A stretch of DNA of 5,687 nt, taken from the NCBI GenBank assembly GCA_041649615.1, contig JBAZMT010000052.1:1-5687 (forward strand). The letters are read 5' to 3'. The translations under genes were made by a program, and so were the position numbers. This stretch comes from JALOAR01 sp041649615 (GTDB lineage: Bacteria > Patescibacteriota > Minisyncoccia > UBA6257 > Colwellbacteraceae). Shown piece after piece: positions 1 through 4,478 of this stretch; position 1 is the first letter of the stretch; the number at the start of each line of letters is the position of its first letter. The notes under the pieces were generated by a model that was not told the origin of the DNA, did no database searches, and worked only from the letters and a program-made list of their open reading frames with translations.

Positions 1-71
1 GCAGCGAGAGCGCGGGCAACCCCGAGCTCTCCGCCGATCAAGTTTGGTTGGACGTCGAGAACCACCCACAT
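1..71 (-). CDS. Partial CDS, N-terminus of unidentified protein
   Basis: The frame opens with ATG at 71-69 and stays open to the window edge, giving 23 codons that begin MWVVLDVQPNLIGGELG. The ATG sits two bases after the TAG stop of the 230-aa gene, on the same strand. A GGTGA element (complementary to the 16S tail) ends about eight bases upstream, inside the end of that gene. This spacing matches the tight packing elsewhere in the window, so I read it as the third gene of the leftward operon. Too little is present to assign a family. As the next gene of a likely virion module, it may be structural, but that is inference only. Confidence 0.55.
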   Translation of the reverse strand, partial: MWVVLDVQPNLIGGELGVARALA

Positions 72-73
72 GG

Positions 74-766
74 CTAAGTCACCCGGACGATGTCTGGTCC
101 CTCGAACCAACCTTCAATCGTCTGCGCTAGCGCGCTCGTATTGGTGATCTGAACCAAGATATCTTGGCCAGCTTGGGCGGTCGAACCCTTGAGCACGCGA
201 GCGGTCCGGACTTCGGTCAAACCGGAGCAATGCACGCCACCGGGGCCGTTGAGCTGCTCGAGCCCGAGGATCTGCACACTAGTCAGACGACATACCGCAG
301 TGGCGGCCAGCAACGACGGGAAAATGATGCTGTTGATCTGCATCGAACGGATCGGACGAACCGGAATGGTGATGGCTGCGCCAGCGCCAATCGCGGTGGG
401 CGGGATCGGCAAGATCTCAGTCTTGACGGACGAAGTGTCTTCGCCAGTCGTGCTGAACGGGGTCTTGCCTGCTGCGCGAGCAATCGCTTGCCGCTGCATG
501 TGCTGCATTGCAGCGCTCTGCACTGCTGCACGTTGCGGGGCGACCATCTTGCGACGCTTGGATGCCGTCGCTCGAGCGCGAGCCAAGCCCGCGGCTTGCG
601 CGTTTGCGGCCGAGGGATCGGCCTCGAACATCATATCGGCCGCAATCACGTCCGCCTCGAGCGCCTCGTCTTCGCCGAAGTCGTCGAGCCCAATATAGTC
701 ACTAGCCAAACCTTGGCTGGCCAGAATCGTTGCAAGCTGCTGTTCTGCGTCGTTTCCGAAGTACAT
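74..766 (-). CDS. Putative virion protein, beta-rich C-terminal domain (230 aa)
   Basis: The ATG at 766-764 follows an AGGTG element five bases upstream. Three zones are visible. Residues 20-50 are strongly acidic (DYIGLDDFGEDEALEAD). Residues 60-100 are Ala/Arg/Gln-rich, basic and probably helical. Residues 115-230 alternate hydrophobic and polar residues in a beta-sandwich pattern, beginning IPVRPIRSMQINSIIFPS and ending with GQDILVQITNTS and GWFEGPDIV. From memory this C-terminal pattern (RP-R-x-I-P/S segment, then GQDIxVxVTNxS before the end) recurs in small phage proteins thought to be capsid or spike components, sometimes of tailless phages. I cannot confirm this without a profile search. 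The neighbouring membrane protein fits a virion module. Alternatives are a head decoration, fibre or DNA-binding minor virion protein. The coding call is secure; the function is tentative. Confidence 0.85.
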   Translation of the reverse strand: MYFGNDAEQQLATILASQGLASDYIGLDDFGEDEALEADVIAADMMFEADPSAANAQAAGLARARATASKRRKMVAPQRAAVQSAAMQHMQRQAIARAAGKTPFSTTGEDTSSVKTEILPIPPTAIGAGAAITIPVRPIRSMQINSIIFPSLLAATAVCRLTSVQILGLEQLNGPGGVHCSGLTEVRTARVLKGSTAQAGQDILVQITNTSALAQTIEGWFEGPDIVRVT

Positions 767-803
767 GAGTCACCTGAACAATGCTCAAATGAGCCAACAG
801 GTC

Positions 804-819
804 GTGCCCTCTCGGGCAC
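804..819 (-). other. Intergenic hairpin between two leftward genes
   Basis: A perfect 6-bp GC-rich inverted repeat (GTGCCC / GGGCAC, 4-nt loop) lies in the 61-nt gap between the 118-aa gene and the 230-aa gene. It starts eight bases beyond the first gene's stop. No run of T follows it in the direction of transcription, so it is unlikely to be a full intrinsic terminator. It could be a weak attenuator or an mRNA-processing or stability stem that sets different levels of the two products. A 6-bp stem is short enough to arise by chance; its value is its position. Confidence 0.4.
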
Positions 820-827
820 ATTGTTTA

Positions 828-1184
828 CTACTTGGCCGTCATCCAACCGCGGATGAGACCCTCGGTCCCCCGCGAGAATGCAGGAGCCGCGAGACCTACG
901 CCGAACACGGCGGTTGCATCCCAAATCTTGCCGTCACCCGCACCCATCAACGAGAACAGCGAGATTGCGACGCCGAGCACGCCATCGACCGGCACGCCGA
1001 ACACTTCCGGCACGAACGCCCGGATGACACCCGAGGCGATGCCGCCACCCCAGCCGGAGAGCGTCAGTGCCCCCTGCTGCATCGGCGCCTGGAGTTTCTC
1101 CTTGGCGTTGACGATGTAGTTCTTATAGCGATGAACCGCTGCCACCAGTTCGTGCTTGTCCATTGTTGCGAGTGCGTCGGCCAT
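828..1184 (-). CDS. Small glycine-rich membrane protein, putative phage protein (118 aa)
   Basis: The ATG at 1184-1182 has a good Shine-Dalgarno AGGAG six bases upstream. The N-terminal 35 residues look amphipathic and helical (HELVAAVHRYKNYIVNAKEKL). From residue 37 the chain is rich in Gly, Ala and hydrophobic residues, with three candidate membrane segments near 37-58, 66-82 and 90-104, separated by PEVFGVPVDG and GAGDGKIWDA. The Gly spacing suggests close helix packing in a membrane. It is the first gene behind the leftward promoter and lies directly before the putative virion protein. From memory, similar proteins (SGVIRA, FGxPVDGVLGVA, GAGDGK motifs) occur as uncharacterised proteins in GC-rich bacterial and phage genomes. 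Possible roles are an internal-membrane or genome-delivery virion component, or a holin. No single role is proven by the sequence. Confidence 0.85.
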   Translation of the reverse strand: MADALATMDKHELVAAVHRYKNYIVNAKEKLQAPMQQGALTLSGWGGGIASGVIRAFVPEVFGVPVDGVLGVAISLFSLMGAGDGKIWDATAVFGVGLAAPAFSRGTEGLIRGWMTAK

Positions 1185-1225
1185 GGGAACTCCTAGGGAA
1201 TTTGGACCCTGTTCGGGACTCTGGG

Positions 1226-1254
1226 ATTGTCCGCCGGTGGCACGAACCGGTCAA
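1226..1254 (-). promoter_or_regulatory. Predicted sigma70-like promoter for the leftward genes
   Basis: Read on the minus strand, a -35 box TTGACC (1254-1249; five of six to TTGACA) is followed after exactly 17 bases by a -10 box GACAAT (1231-1226; four of six to TATAAT). Transcription would start near 1219 and give a leader of about 35 nt carrying the AGGAG ribosome site before the ATG at 1184. A small inverted repeat (CCGGT / ACCGG, 1234-1250) lies in the spacer, and the larger dyad 1237-1265 covers the -35 box, so repression at this promoter is plausible. No equally good promoter was found for the rightward operon. Confidence 0.55.
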
Positions 1255-1265
1255 CATCGTGCCAC
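1237..1265. promoter_or_regulatory. 9-bp perfect inverted repeat over the -35 box; operator or origin candidate
   Basis: The arms GTGGCACGA (1237-1245) and TCGTGCCAC (1257-1265) are perfect reverse complements separated by 11 bp, and the spacer itself contains the palindrome ACCGGT. The arm centres are about two helical turns apart, the geometry expected for a dimeric repressor binding one DNA face. The repeat overlaps the -35 box of the predicted leftward promoter. The winged-helix protein encoded at 3474-3740 is a candidate ligand, but nothing in the sequence links them directly. A structural role (ssDNA hairpin in an origin) is the alternative. Confidence 0.5.
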
Positions 1266-1287
1266 GCACCTACATGATTGGGACTTT

Positions 1288-1302
1288 GCCCAAACTTTGG
1301 GC
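1288..1302. promoter_or_regulatory. 15-bp palindrome, candidate operator
   Basis: GCCCAAA-C-TTTGGGC is a perfect 7-bp-arm palindrome around a single central base, in the middle of the divergent intergenic region. Compact odd-length palindromes of this kind are typical of dimeric regulator sites and make poor RNA hairpins because there is no loop. It lies between a weak possible rightward -35 (TTGGGA, 1278-1283) and -10 (GCTAAC, 1301-1306), which are too degenerate to call as a promoter by themselves. Confidence 0.45.
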
Positions 1303-1303
1303 T

Positions 1304-1320
1304 AACCTTGGGGGAAGGTT
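1304..1320. repeat. Inverted repeat next to the 15-bp palindrome
   Basis: AACCTT-GGGGG-AAGGTT is a perfect 6-bp inverted repeat with a 5-nt loop, starting two bases after the preceding palindrome. A fourth small dyad, CGGGG-TAGGT-CCCCG (1349-1363), follows just before the ribosome site of the first rightward gene and would form a GC hairpin in the 5' leader of that mRNA. Each is short, but four dyads within about 130 bp suggest a regulatory or origin region. No T-run follows either one. Confidence 0.35.
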
Positions 1321-1378
1321 TGCCGTTCAATTGGGGCATGACCAGAGACGGGGTAGGTCCCCGAGAATGAGGTGCGAA

Positions 1379-1585
1379 ATGACCAACCTGACGACCCAAC
1401 AATCCCGCGACCGCCGAGCCACCATGAGCGCCGAGCAACGAGCGAACCTCGACCGACTCGCTCTGGTGACCGAGCGTTTCCGTCTGCGCAACGTGCGCAT
1501 GACCCGCGGGCTCGAACGTGGCTTCAAGGCGCTCGAGCAAGAACCGACGAGTGATGCTCGCATTGCGCTCTCAGAGGTCAAGTGA
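1379..1585 (+). CDS. Small basic helical protein, first gene of rightward operon (68 aa)
   Basis: The start ATG 1379 is chosen because GAGGTG lies at 1369-1374, a few bases upstream, and because an earlier in-frame ATG (1367) has no ribosome site and ATG 1274 would run through the dyads. The product begins MTNLTTQQSRDRRATMSAEQ and is rich in Arg, Glu, Gln and Leu with few aromatics, so it is probably a helical, soluble, basic protein. Residues 17-55 could form one long amphipathic helix or a helical hairpin. I do not recognise a family. It ends in TGA overlapping the GTG of the next gene by four bases. Leading an early-type operon, it might be a nucleic-acid-binding or host-interacting protein, but this is a guess from charge and position. 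Confidence 0.75.
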   Translation: MTNLTTQQSRDRRATMSAEQRANLDRLALVTERFRLRNVRMTRGLERGFKALEQEPTSDARIALSEVK

Positions 1586-1788
1586 ACAGCGGTTGGTTCT
1601 GGGCCAAGCGCTCAACGCGATTCGACGTCTACCCCAAGGAGCAACCGCTTGTGCGGCTACGAGTCGAGCCTACGGGGTGGGGAGATGAGGTTCGACTTTT
1701 CCACGAGAACGGGGCCAAAGTAATCGAGCCGTACGAACTCATTCGCGCTGCTGAAGCGCCAGCGGCGAAAGTGCAGGTGACAGGATGA
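1582..1788 (+). CDS. Small hypothetical protein, GTG start (68 aa)
   Basis: Translation starts at GTG 1582 inside the GTGA overlap with the previous stop; GAGG (1574-1577) is just upstream and no suitable ATG exists. The product, beginning MNSGWFWAKRSTRFDV, has a beta-rich pattern (FDVYP, PLVRLRVEP, DEVRLFH, AKVIEPYEL), consistent with a small beta-barrel or sheet. The C-terminal 15 residues (IRAAEAPAAKVQVTG) look flexible. It has no cysteines and no membrane segment. Its stop TGA overlaps the ATG of the next gene by four bases. I do not recognise the family. The coding call rests on operon continuity and the overlapping starts. Confidence 0.8.
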   Translation: MNSGWFWAKRSTRFDVYPKEQPLVRLRVEPTGWGDEVRLFHENGAKVIEPYELIRAAEAPAAKVQVTG

Positions 1789-2060
1789 TCCGGCGCACAT
1801 GCGACAAGGGCAACACGGTTGCGCACTCTTTCGAATCGTGGAGTCTCGACAACATCTCGCAACTCATCGACTCCGTTGCCGACGGCGCCCCGCCACCAAA
1901 AAAAACCTGGCATCAGGTGCGCGAGGAGGCTCGACTTGACCTGCGCATGATGCCGAGGTTGGTCAAGCTGGCGCAAGCCATCTTCGACAAGTTCGAGCGT
2001 GGCGAACTCACCCGGGCCGAGGCTCAGCAACTTGCCGGCGTAACCGACGAGGATCTATGA
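1785..2060 (+). CDS. Small hypothetical protein with PPP-KK stall-like site (91 aa)
   Basis: The ATG 1785 lies in an ATGA overlap with the previous stop; AGGTGA and CAGG just upstream serve as ribosome site. The N-terminal third holds a predicted helix (DNISQLIDSVADG), followed by a proline run (P36-P38) and K39-K40 encoded across eight consecutive A residues (1898-1905), out of character for this GC-rich DNA. The C-terminal half (residues 42-91) is helical: MMPRLVKLAQAIFDKFERG then ELTRAEAQQLAG, a helix-turn-helix-like hairpin resembling short adaptor segments that place E-L-T-x-x-E-A before a final helix. No catalytic motif is visible and I cannot assign a family. It ends in an ATGA overlap with the next gene. 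Confidence 0.82.
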   Translation: MIRRTCDKGNTVAHSFESWSLDNISQLIDSVADGAPPPKKTWHQVREEARLDLRMMPRLVKLAQAIFDKFERGELTRAEAQQLAGVTDEDL

Positions 2061-2401
2061 GCGACTTCAGAGATATTGAGGCTGCGCTTCACGACACGCA
2101 GGAGCTGGTTCTTGACTTGATGCCGGATGCAATTCGGGCAGTTCTTCAGACGAGCATGAGCTCGAGTTTTGGAGCGGTGCACAACTGGCGACGAGTCGTC
2201 ATTCCGCAAGTCATTGGGTTCGCAGAGCGCGACGATTCTGGTCGCGCTCGCTGTCCGCTCTGTCACGTCAGGCCCCAGCAGGGATTTCACGACGGCTTCA
2301 CGCTGCCCGGTGGACTTACCCGTCACCTGGATGGCAGCCATAACTTCTATCGATGTGGAGTCATGACGGTCGCTGAGGCCGTTGCCAAACGAGCACGTTA
2401 G
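2057..2401 (+). CDS. C2H2-like zinc finger protein (114 aa)
   Basis: The ATG 2057 overlaps the previous stop (ATGA). The N-terminal 50 residues are helical (DIEAALHDTQELVLDLMPDA). Residues 66-95 form a probable zinc finger: C66-P-L-C69, then about 20 residues, then H90 and H95 within GGLTRHLDGSH. The Phe at 81 and the GGL preceding the histidine helix match the usual C2H2 architecture, although the inter-pair loop (20 residues) is longer than the classical 12. A further Cys (C100) follows. Small one-finger proteins of this type are common in phage accessory regions and may bind nucleic acid or host proteins; the partner is unknown here. The coding region contains a 9-bp perfect inverted repeat just before the C66 codon. 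Confidence 0.85.
   Translation: MSDFRDIEAALHDTQELVLDLMPDAIRAVLQTSMSSSFGAVHNWRRVVIPQVIGFAERDDSGRARCPLCHVRPQQGFHDGFTLPGGLTRHLDGSHNFYRCGVMTVAEAVAKRAR
2225..2249. repeat. 9-bp perfect inverted repeat inside zinc finger gene
   Basis: GAGCGCGAC (2225-2233) and GTCGCGCTC (2241-2249) are perfect reverse complements with a 7-nt loop. The mRNA would form a very GC-rich hairpin upstream of the zinc-finger codons. A stem this long with so short a loop is expected less than once by chance in a window of this size and composition, so it may be functional, though single occurrences do happen. Confidence 0.4.
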
Positions 2402-2413
2402 GAAAGGAGCAGC

Positions 2414-2653
2414 ATGCGACTGACATCAGAACAGCAAGAGCTCATGAGCCGTTGCGGGGTAGCCTGCGCGGAAGCCGGCGCGAACATCCAGACCGCTAAG
2501 CGCTCGGTTGACGGAGTGACACAAGATCTCAACCAGCTCATTGGGTCACTCGAGGATCCGGGCGAACGCATGTCATGGGCGACAATTCGCAACGCATGGC
2601 TTGAGGTGGCAGTGCTCCTCGAGGATGCAATCTCGAAGTTCGAGAAGGGGTAG
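2414..2653 (+). CDS. Small helical hypothetical protein (79 aa)
   Basis: The ATG 2414 follows a strong AAAGGAG ribosome site, twelve bases after the preceding stop; this is the widest gap in the rightward operon, and the strong site suggests independent initiation. The protein, starting MRLTSEQQELMSRCGVACAE, is predicted to be nearly all helical. Heptad-like hydrophobic spacing runs through residues 5-45 (including TAKRSVDGVTQDLNQLIGSL) and again in 52-77 (WATIRNAWLEVAVLLEDAI). This suggests a two- or three-helix bundle or coiled-coil dimer. Cys14 and Cys18 are spaced i, i+4 on one helix face, not in a metal motif. No family is recognised. The product is acidic and soluble. Confidence 0.83.
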   Translation: MRLTSEQQELMSRCGVACAEAGANIQTAKRSVDGVTQDLNQLIGSLEDPGERMSWATIRNAWLEVAVLLEDAISKFEKG

Positions 2654-2655
2654 TC

Positions 2656-2898
2656 ATGGGGGCCCATCGTACAATGCTCACCTTGAGCCAGTCCGGGTCG
2701 ATATTCAGTTCGCAGGGCTGTCCCGCATGTGGTGAGCCGTTGTCGATCACAGGTGGGCAATACGTTTGCTCGCGTTGCCTGCGGAGCTTCACCCAGGCGG
2801 AGGTCCTTAGTCGAACCAGTTCCGACTTCTGCAAGCGGGGACTGCACTCAGAGTGCGGGACCCCATGTGCCTGCGAATGCCACAAGGAGTCAATCTAG
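2656..2898 (+). CDS. Double zinc-cluster protein (80 aa)
   Basis: The ATG 2656 lies two bases after the previous stop, with AAGGGG upstream. Two metal motifs are clear. A zinc ribbon is built from C22-P-A-C25 and C38-S-R-C41, with a beta hairpin (LSITGGQYV) between. A second Cys/His cluster follows: C59, H64, C67, C71, C73, C75, H76. The second cluster (CxxGxHxxCxxxCxCxCH) ends four residues before the stop. I recall this tail motif in many small proteins of actinobacteria and their phages, but its function is unknown to me. The first motif resembles ribbons used for nucleic-acid or protein contacts. The stop TAG shares one base with the GTG start of the next gene, and the ribosome site of that gene (AAGGAG, 2884-2889) lies in this gene's last codons. 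Confidence 0.88.
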   Translation: MGAHRTMLTLSQSGSIFSSQGCPACGEPLSITGGQYVCSRCLRSFTQAEVLSRTSSDFCKRGLHSECGTPCACECHKESI

Positions 2899-3110
2899 TG
2901 CCATCTAATCTACCTGTCGTGCAAACCAAGATCTGCCCTGCTGACGGGTCCGAGTTTCCCATCGACGAGCATTGCGTCTGCGAAGGCTGCGACGAGATCC
3001 GCAGAATTCGCGAGAGCGCTGGACGCATTCATGCTGCTGACAAGAAGCGCGAAATGCGTCGGGCCAAGGCTCTCAAGCTTGAGGAGCGACAGAAGGGGAG
3101 AAACCGTTGA
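2898..3110 (+). CDS. Small Cys-rich protein with basic helical tail (70 aa)
   Basis: The start is GTG 2898 (TAGTG junction), chosen because AAGGAG sits eight bases upstream; the earlier in-frame ATG at 2853 would overlap the preceding gene by 46 bases without a ribosome site. C13, C26, C28 and C31 (with H25) form a compact metal-binding candidate: ICPADG, then EHCVCEGC. Residues 32-70 are a long, strongly basic helix (DEIRRIRESAGRIHAADKK onward), ending RQKGRNR. A zinc knuckle followed by a basic helix suggests nucleic-acid binding or RNA polymerase contact; that is inference from composition. The family is not recognised. The following gene begins one base after the stop. Confidence 0.82.
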   Translation: MPSNLPVVQTKICPADGSEFPIDEHCVCEGCDEIRRIRESAGRIHAADKKREMRRAKALKLEERQKGRNR

Positions 3111-3111
3111 T

Positions 3112-3477
3112 ATGGCTGGGAACGAAACGATCGAGCGCACTGTCGAGGTATCAGAGGATTGCACTCTGCCCTATGATGGCGGGTCAGGTCATCGGTACGT
3201 TGTTGTCCTCAAAAAGGGCGACGAGGTGCGAGTCACGCGGAGGATCGAGCCGATCATTCCGGAAGTTGTCGCCCGACGGTTTCGCGAAGGCGAGACGTTC
3301 TATTGCGGTCGGCCCGATTGCCCCGGCTACACGTTCGCGCCAAACGAACCTTCACACATCGATCCAGCGCAGCCAGGCAGGTGTGCTGCTGATACGCAAC
3401 AACTCTCCGAACGCACGAAACGCGCATCCTTGGAGACGATTCCGATCAAGCTCGAAAACGTTGGAGGCATACTGTGA
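3112..3477 (+). CDS. Hypothetical protein with small beta domain and Cys pair (121 aa)
   Basis: ATG 3112 is one base after the previous stop. The purine-rich AAGGGGAG ends eleven bases upstream, longer than ideal, so initiation may rely on coupling. Residues 7-60 show alternating beta-strand patterns (RTVEVSEDC, YVVVLKKGDEVRVTRRI), like a small barrel or SH3-like fold. C65-G-R-P-D-C70 with H82 and C91 could bind a metal, but the spacing is irregular. The last 30 residues (LSERTKRASLETIPIKLENV) are less structured. A frame starting at TTG 3107 also stays open here but lacks a comparable composition. The stop overlaps the GTG of the winged-helix gene by four bases. Family unknown. Confidence 0.82.
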   Translation: MAGNETIERTVEVSEDCTLPYDGGSGHRYVVVLKKGDEVRVTRRIEPIIPEVVARRFREGETFYCGRPDCPGYTFAPNEPSHIDPAQPGRCAADTQQLSERTKRASLETIPIKLENVGGIL

Positions 3478-3740
3478 ATCCAAACGAGCCCTTCCAAAGG
3501 TGCCAGTCTGAGCGCCCATCATGGCGGCATGCGTCTGTCGTGCTGAGCGTCGAAGTGGGCGCTCGAACTGCCGAAGCGCTCCACCACGAAACCGGCATCG
3601 AAGTCGACTCGCTGCGCACGGTCTTGGCTGACCTGGAAGCGCGGCTATACATCACTCGGATCGATGGTCGCTACCATCGTCCGGCGAATCGAGGGGCGAT
3701 AGTCCCTCCCCCAAGCAATGAGGTGCAAGTTGGCCACTGA
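3474..3740 (+). CDS. Winged helix-turn-helix DNA-binding protein (88 aa)
   Basis: The start is GTG 3474 in a GTGA overlap with the previous stop. Residues 18-68 give a compact winged-helix pattern: helix 1 (HASVVLSVEVG), helix 2 (TAEALHHETG), recognition helix (EVDSLRTVLADLEARL), then a short wing (YITRIDGRYHR). The T-x-x-x-L...TGI...V...L..L...LI..-G-x-Y core is shared by MarR-, IclR- and ArsR-like folds, but nothing tells these apart. It is the only recognisable DNA-binding regulator in the window and so a candidate for binding the dyads at 1234-1320; this link is inference. The C-terminal 20 residues are flexible and Pro-rich. The next gene starts inside its last codons. Confidence 0.85.
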   Translation: MNPNEPFQRCQSERPSWRHASVVLSVEVGARTAEALHHETGIEVDSLRTVLADLEARLYITRIDGRYHRPANRGAIVPPPSNEVQVGH

Positions 3741-4206
3741 TACAGAGAAGCTCTCCCAAATCGTCGAATTCCTAGCACAGGTGCGAACCATCCTTGACGG
3801 CGGTTGGCACTACAGCTCTCCACTCATCCGGCACGAGTCGAACGAGACTCGAGTCATGCTCGTTGAAAGGCCCGATGCCTTGGGCATCGTGGCGGACGTC
3901 GTCACCGACCTAGCAAGCGTTTCGAGCGTGCTGTTCACGCTAGAAGAGCGAGCAAAAGAGCTCAACGTCGACACGGTCGTTTTGTGCCAGGCCGACCTCG
4001 GGTTGCTTGCGCGCACCTATCAGCTACTTGCTCAGGAGATCAGCAACGCAGCCAACCGAGCTATCGATACGTTGACGGTTACCGCTCCCAAGGCCGAACG
4101 CAAGCGAGCGCCACGAACGCCCAAGGCCTCGCCATCGAGTTCGCCCACCCACCAAACGTCACTGCTCGAGCAGGACGAACCGACAAGTGAAGGAGTCCAG
4201 TCATGA
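3730..4206 (+). CDS. Hypothetical protein with basic Lys/Arg/Pro/Ser-rich tail (158 aa)
   Basis: Two starts are possible. TTG 3730 has GAGGTG (3720-3725) directly upstream, the same context (AATGAGGTGC) as the first rightward gene, so I prefer it; ATG 3718 would add four residues but has no ribosome site. Residues 1-115 look like a mixed alpha/beta domain: helix (TEKLSQIVEFLAQV), beta segments (RVMLVER), then helices (LGIVADVVTDLASVSSV, LEERAKELN, GLLARTYQLLAQEIS). Residues 119-140 are basic and low-complexity (APKAERKRAPRTPKASPSSS), followed by an acidic end. The tail could bind nucleic acid or act as a linker. No catalytic motif or family is recognised. A 7-bp inverted repeat (CGATGCC / GGCATCG, 3873-3889) lies in the gene, within chance expectation. 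Confidence 0.82.
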   Translation: MATDTEKLSQIVEFLAQVRTILDGGWHYSSPLIRHESNETRVMLVERPDALGIVADVVTDLASVSSVLFTLEERAKELNVDTVVLCQADLGLLARTYQLLAQEISNAANRAIDTLTVTAPKAERKRAPRTPKASPSSSPTHQTSLLEQDEPTSEGVQS

Positions 4207-4478
4207 GCGCCGCCGACCCCAAGAGACCATCACACAACGTATACGCCACGCTCGAGAGCGAGAGCCGCAATGCGGACGCCAAGGACAAGTGGATCAAGGT
4301 CGGAGCCGGTTGGCTCAACTCCGACAATTCAATCTCGTGCGTTCTCGACTGCTGGCCCCTTGCCTGGGGGGCCGGCTATCGGGGCAAATTCAAGCTTGTC
4401 GTGCAAGAGGCACGCGATCCTGAGGATCGTGGCCAACGACGTGACAGCCGCGACAGCCGCGACCGGGGCCGTCGATGA
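4203..4478 (+). CDS. KxWxKVGAGW-type small conserved protein, Arg-rich tail (91 aa)
   Basis: The ATG 4203 overlaps the previous stop (ATGA) and follows AAGGAG. The core, residues 7-69, reads KRPSHNVYATLE, then KDKWIKVGAGWLNSDNSISCVLD, then GKFKLVVQE. From memory this matches a widespread family of small proteins of unknown function with the layout P-x-H-x-x-Y ... F/W-x-K-I-G-A-A-W ... D-G-x-x-x-x-L ... G-x-x-x-L, found on plasmids and in phages. The expected small beta-sandwich is plausible. The family usually ends soon after the last strand; here an extra tail of about 20 residues is present (DPEDRGQRRDSRDSRDRGRR), encoded partly by a 9-bp tandem repeat. The tail could bind nucleic acid. The stop overlaps the next ATG by four bases. 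Confidence 0.83.
   Translation: MSAADPKRPSHNVYATLESESRNADAKDKWIKVGAGWLNSDNSISCVLDCWPLAWGAGYRGKFKLVVQEARDPEDRGQRRDSRDSRDRGRR
4351..4376. repeat. GC-rich imperfect hairpin inside coding sequence
   Basis: GCTGGCCCC (4351-4359) can pair with GGGGCCGGC (4368-4376) over nine pairs, one of them G-T, around an 8-nt loop. It lies in the middle of the 91-aa gene. No T-run follows, so it is not a standard terminator. It may pause ribosomes or stabilise mRNA, or reflect local G/C runs. Confidence 0.3.
4443..4460 (+). repeat. Tandem 9-bp repeat encoding Asp-Ser-Arg
   Basis: GACAGCCGC occurs twice in direct tandem, followed by a partial third copy (GAC). It encodes DSR-DSR-DR near the end of the 91-aa protein. 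In-frame units of nine bases suggest recent expansion by slippage, which would extend or shorten the Arg-rich tail without shifting the frame. Confidence 0.6.

Noticed and set aside
804..819. Intrinsic terminator call for the hairpin between the leftward genes
   Set aside because: There is no T-run on the transcribed side and the stem is only 6 bp, so it is listed only as a hairpin.
164..856. Long open frame on the plus strand opposite the 230-aa gene
   Set aside because: It is opposite a gene with a good ribosome site and coherent domain layout, has erratic composition (many Arg, His, Cys, Ser), and lacks its own ribosome site. It is a GC-driven antisense shadow.
1163..1378. Upstream extension of the first rightward gene to ATG 1163 or 1274
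   Set aside because: It would place coding sequence across the divergent promoter and dyads, and neither ATG has a ribosome site; ATG 1379 does.
2398..2847. 149-codon open frame on the minus strand
   Set aside because: It runs across three plus-strand genes that fit the operon with proper starts; its composition is low-complexity and it has no neighbours on its strand.
3107..3511. Alternative plus frame starting at TTG 3107
   Set aside because: It competes with the 121-aa frame, which starts with ATG and joins the winged-helix gene by a GTGA overlap. The alternative product is Arg/Ser-rich without structure and would overrun the next gene.
3873..3889. 7-bp inverted repeat CGATGCC / GGCATCG in the 158-aa gene
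   Set aside because: Several repeats of this size are expected by chance in a window of this length, and its position suggests no role. The 6-bp repeats at 4415-4429 and 5350-5364 were set aside for the same reason.
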